From contig CAIQWJ010000055.1 in NCBI GenBank assembly GCA_903875575.1, positions 1-61,582 of the forward strand: a stretch of 61,582 nucleotides of DNA, given 5' to 3'. The notes beneath the pieces are model-generated. The model did not search any database and was not told where the DNA came from. It saw only the letters and a list, made by a program, of their open reading frames with translations. This DNA comes from an uncultured Acidobacteriia bacterium. GTDB taxonomy: Bacteria > Acidobacteriota > Terriglobia > Bryobacterales > Bryobacteraceae. Numbering within the stretch: position 1 is the stretch's first letter; each line of letters starts with the position of its first letter. Positions 59,092 through 61,582 of this stretch are shown piece after piece. The position numbers were made by a program, and so were the translations under genes.

Positions 59092-59934
59092 TCATGTAGA
59101 GAGGTGTGAAACTGAACAGGAAGCGCTAACGGCTCCTTGGTTTAACAGCCATACGTCCCTGAACTTTCCCACCGCCTTTAGCAATTGGGCATCCCCCGAG
59201 CAGCTGCCAGAATCTATCCCGCCACAGTCAAGCACGATACGAGTCGTTCGACTGGGGAGTTCGAGGCTCATCCGAGCTCCCAGTTCGTCCTCGGGTATGT
59301 TGAGCGCACCCGAAAAATGTTTGCGCTCAAAAGCGGTTCTATCACGCGTGTCCAGGATGACACCTCCGGCTAACCAAGTCCGAAGATCCTGCTCACCGAG
59401 TTCGAGAGGCTCTGCCTTTGATCCTTGCTGAGAGAGCGTACTCAGAGAGTTGCCGCCGAGCCGGCCAAGCATCGCTCTTTCTTGGCTCGCATTGAGCTTC
59501 CCCTTCCAGAGCCCGCTAACTCTGCCGGCCTCGACCAGCGCGACGGTGGGAGTCCCTACAATGCCGCTGCGGCGAGCAGAAACCGTCTGTACCGAGATAT
59601 TTGGGCCGGCATACCGCCTGATTTCCTCCGGTGAGTCCTCATCTTTCAGCTCCACCAAAACAACCGGGATGCCACCAGACTTGGCATAGTCGATAACCCT
59701 TTGGTGGAATGCGACGCTGGCTCTAGAGTACGGGCAGCGCTTGGATGTCGCGACAATCAAGTACCTTGACTCCCCTGCGCGTGGCAGGGCAAATGAAACT
59801 ATTGCGCCCACCTGAATTGCGGGCGCCGCCCGACTCGCCCACCACTGTTGTCCGTAGTCGAATGCTGCTATTCCTGCAGACACGATCCCCAGAGTCAGCA
59901 AGATCTCCCTCGCCACGTTCTTCAGACGATTCAC
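59092..59934 (-). CDS. Thioredoxin-like/rhodanese fusion with membrane anchor
   Basis: A 280-residue protein. N-terminal membrane helix (about 8-28), thioredoxin fold (about 45-165) with SKRCPYSRASVAFHQR (a single Cys, CPYS instead of CXXC) and GTPTVALVEAGRVSGLWKGK, then a rhodanese-like domain (about 180-270, GVILDTRDRTAFERKHFSGA) with Cys in VLDCGG. The lone Cys and the sulfur-transfer domain suggest redox or persulfide work on an extracytoplasmic substrate, possibly the neighbouring peptide. Overlaps the upstream gene by four bases. Confidence 0.75.
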   Translation of the reverse strand: MNRLKNVAREILLTLGIVSAGIAAFDYGQQWWASRAAPAIQVGAIVSFALPRAGESRYLIVATSKRCPYSRASVAFHQRVIDYAKSGGIPVVLVELKDEDSPEEIRRYAGPNISVQTVSARRSGIVGTPTVALVEAGRVSGLWKGKLNASQERAMLGRLGGNSLSTLSQQGSKAEPLELGEQDLRTWLAGGVILDTRDRTAFERKHFSGALNIPEDELGARMSLELPSRTTRIVLDCGGIDSGSCSGDAQLLKAVGKFRDVWLLNQGAVSASCSVSHLST

Positions 59935-60431
59935 GGATTATCTTTTTCCGCCCTTGCCAACGCCAAGAGCCGCCCCCGTTCGTCCGGGTCATTCGCCAGG
60001 TAAACAGTGGGCTTTCCAAAAGCGATTATGAAATAAAAATAGAGCTTGCCGGTGCGGCGGGTCTCAGCACTCGCCCCGAGCCGGTGAACTTGTGAATCTG
60101 GACTGTCGACAGGCAGAATCCGCCATCTCTCAGCGCACGACGCTACGCTTTTCTTAATCGGATCGTCTGGTGACTGTAAGACATCGACTCTGGTGACGTT
60201 CCCAGACTTTCCAAATTCGAGTAAGGCGACCGCGAGGCCCTCCGTGCCAGACGCTATCGATACCTCTGGGTAGCTAGGCGCGCACCTGCTCTGACTCTCT
60301 CGCCAGAGGATTTCGTGCCCATATCTGAATTCTTTTGTGATCGGACGTGAGCAGGAGCTACAAACAGTGCACAAGATTTGCACTGCCACCACTCCACCGA
60401 CGCTGCGAAATGTCCTAGTTGAGAGCAACAT
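59931..60431 (-). CDS. Lipoprotein-like protein with TonB-C-like domain
   Basis: A 166-residue protein. The N-terminus (about 1-30) is hydrophobic and Cys-rich (VQILCTVCSSCSRP), compatible with a lipoprotein. The body, SYPEVSIASGTEGLAVALLE, NVTRVDVLQSPDDP and SCAERWRI, follows the pattern of the TonB C-terminal domain, though no membrane anchor plus Pro spacer is present. Role unknown; co-transcribed with the thioredoxin/rhodanese gene. Confidence 0.55.
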   Translation of the reverse strand: MLLSTRTFRSVGGVVAVQILCTVCSSCSRPITKEFRYGHEILWRESQSRCAPSYPEVSIASGTEGLAVALLEFGKSGNVTRVDVLQSPDDPIKKSVASCAERWRILPVDSPDSQVHRLGASAETRRTGKLYFYFIIAFGKPTVYLANDPDERGRLLALARAEKDNP

Positions 60432-60509
60432 GACTAACGAAGAGCGACCACTTTCATGTGGAGTATATCCCGGACTTGTTTCCGTGTCAATGATTACTTT
60501 TACTTTCCA

Positions 60510-61307
60510 TCACACAATTAACACATTCCGTGGGTTGTCTTCGCTACCATTCCAAAATTCCATATTGTATTGAGCGAAAATCTCTGGCGGTAGTATCGTT
60601 CGGCGGGCAACATTGTCAATCCGATCCCGAATTTTATGAAGGCCCGGCATAAACAATCTTCCGTCGAACTCAGGCTCATCGTGGGAGAGACCATCGAACC
60701 GATGGGCGAACGGCGGCCAGCCAAGTGCGTCGTACAGGCGACCTAGCACACGTTCTGGACTAGCAACTAGCGCCTCGTATGGTACCGCTACCAATCTGTC
60801 GGCATTTTCACTGAACCATGCTTGCCGCAAAGCCCGCATTGAAGATCCGATGAGTCCAGTCTTGAAAAGATACTCGGCGCGTTGGTAGACATCGTTAATG
60901 TCCGGGGGAAACATTTTCGATTGAAGGAGAGAATTGTTTTGGGTAAGCCGTTCTATGCTGTCTAGAATCCAAGCCGGGTTGCGGATGCAGCATATTACCT
61001 TGGACTGGGGATACAGACGAGCAAGCGCGGGAAGCATCTGGCACCACTCCCTGTTCTTGTCTATCGCGGTTACCGTATGGCCGAGGTGTGAGTAATAATT
61101 AGTGATAATGCCGGTGAGAATCGCCCCTCGCTGTTCGTCGGTGATGACCTGGGCCCTTTCAGCGGAGCTCATTGTTCTCAACGCTGCCGAACAAATCTCA
61201 GCCAGTGGAGTGGATATGCCCGTGCTTATGATTGGGTTCTGGGACAATATCGAACCAAGAAGAGTACTTCCAGAACGTGGTAACCCAGATAAAAAGTGTA
61301 TATTCAT
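60510..61307 (-). CDS. Sulfotransferase family protein
   Basis: A 265-residue PAPS-dependent sulfotransferase, start ATG 61307. The 5'-phosphosulfate loop is SGLPRSGSTLLGSILSQNP and the 3'-phosphate site CCIRNPAWILDSIERL. Later WFSENADRLVAVPYEALVAS is typical of the group. The acceptor (peptide tyrosine, sugar or lipid) cannot be told. It is upstream of the peptide-related genes on the same strand, 78 bases from the next one. Confidence 0.85.
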   Translation of the reverse strand: MNIHFLSGLPRSGSTLLGSILSQNPIISTGISTPLAEICSAALRTMSSAERAQVITDEQRGAILTGIITNYYSHLGHTVTAIDKNREWCQMLPALARLYPQSKVICCIRNPAWILDSIERLTQNNSLLQSKMFPPDINDVYQRAEYLFKTGLIGSSMRALRQAWFSENADRLVAVPYEALVASPERVLGRLYDALGWPPFAHRFDGLSHDEPEFDGRLFMPGLHKIRDRIDNVARRTILPPEIFAQYNMEFWNGSEDNPRNVLIV

Positions 61308-61517
61308 AGCATCTCGCCTCAAGTGCCGCTTCGACAACTAGGATTGTATGCCATAATCTTACAAAATGAAAGCAAAATGAATTCTTGCTGTTGACGGAGG
61401 GGGGGCAGTTAGAAATATGGAGCAGAATCATGGCGTTATACCTAGCAGCCCGTGGTAATAGTCAGATTTTTTCTCGACGACATGTGACCCCGCAAATGTT
61501 CCGAACGTCACTTATAT

Positions 61518-61582
61518 ATGGCGATGGGAAAGAAGCGGGAGCGTCAGCAGGAGTTCTGGATCGCAGCGAAGGATGTGGTCGA
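61518..61582 (+). mobile_element. Start of an IS transposase, cut by the right edge
   Basis: ATG 61518 (or 61524) reads MAMGKKRERQQEFWIAAKDV, the usual N-terminus of an IS transposase family common in Acidobacteriota (MxKRKxRQxxxWIxxxDLP). The rest lies outside the window, so family and completeness are open. It would end the A/T-richer block. Confidence 0.65.

Noticed and set aside
1-61582. tRNA, rRNA, riboswitches, replication origin or prophage genes
   Set aside because: No cloverleaf, rRNA segment, DnaA-box cluster or phage structural gene was recognised on reading both strands. Small or divergent RNAs could be missed without a covariance-model search.

Overview
The window looks like chromosomal DNA of a high-GC Acidobacteriota, most likely a Bryobacter/Solibacter-type soil bacterium. 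The signs are two Soli_TIGR03435-type proteins, a carboxypeptidase-regulatory-like repeat protein, a ThuA protein, a PQQ dehydrogenase paired with a Gly-rich c-type cytochrome, and a general taste for FG-GAP and collagen-like secreted proteins. No rRNA, tRNA, CRISPR array or prophage was seen.

Layout. 1-2.6 kb: an FG-GAP protein gene cut by the window edge and frameshifted, a decayed MazEF-like pair, and a double-PDZ protein. 2.7-4.3 kb: an ECF sigma factor with its zinc-finger/HEAT anti-sigma. 4.4-8.5 kb: MmcQ/YjbR protein, PAS histidine kinase, zinc-ribbon protein and a frameshifted collagen-like adhesin. 8.7-13.5 kb: DAHP synthase, then DUF1385-prfA-prmC, then an MNT/HEPN pair whose HEPN gene carries a stop. 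13.6-19.2 kb: TIGR03435 protein, cupin, SnoaL-like lipoprotein, frameshifted TPR gene and aceE with a clear terminator. 19.3-24.5 kb: two broken Phd/PIN modules, an HNH endonuclease pair and the cytochrome/PQQ dehydrogenase pair. 24.5-27.3 kb: two secreted proteins.

27.5-46.7 kb is the metabolic heart: korA-korB and a third gene encoding a PFOR-like protein that has lost its thiamine-pyrophosphate site but kept a C-terminal ferredoxin; then an intact VapBC module; then one tightly overlapping minus-strand operon rnfB-PFOR-rnfC-rnfD-rnfG-rnfE-rnfA-(NqrM-like)-FNR, with the flavin transferase apbE divergent from it. Together these genes make reduced ferredoxin from 2-oxoacids and pass it to an ion-pumping Rnf complex and to NAD(P).

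46.8-55.3 kb: a broken CopG/BrnA antitoxin, a broken small secreted protein, a lipase, an MFS-acyltransferase fusion and the outer-membrane lipid operon fabZ-lpxA-lpxI-(Gfo/Idh)-tonB, ending in a truncated sulfite-oxidase-like gene. 55.5-61.5 kb is visibly more A/T-rich and looks like an island: a minus-strand set with sulfotransferase, TonB-C-like lipoprotein, thioredoxin/rhodanese fusion, a secreted six-cysteine peptide, TIGR03435 protein, TlpA-like thioredoxin and an asparagine-synthetase-like enzyme, closed by the start of an IS transposase at the right edge. This set, the dead PFOR-like ferredoxin, and the unusual density of broken toxin-antitoxin modules are the main items for a second look.
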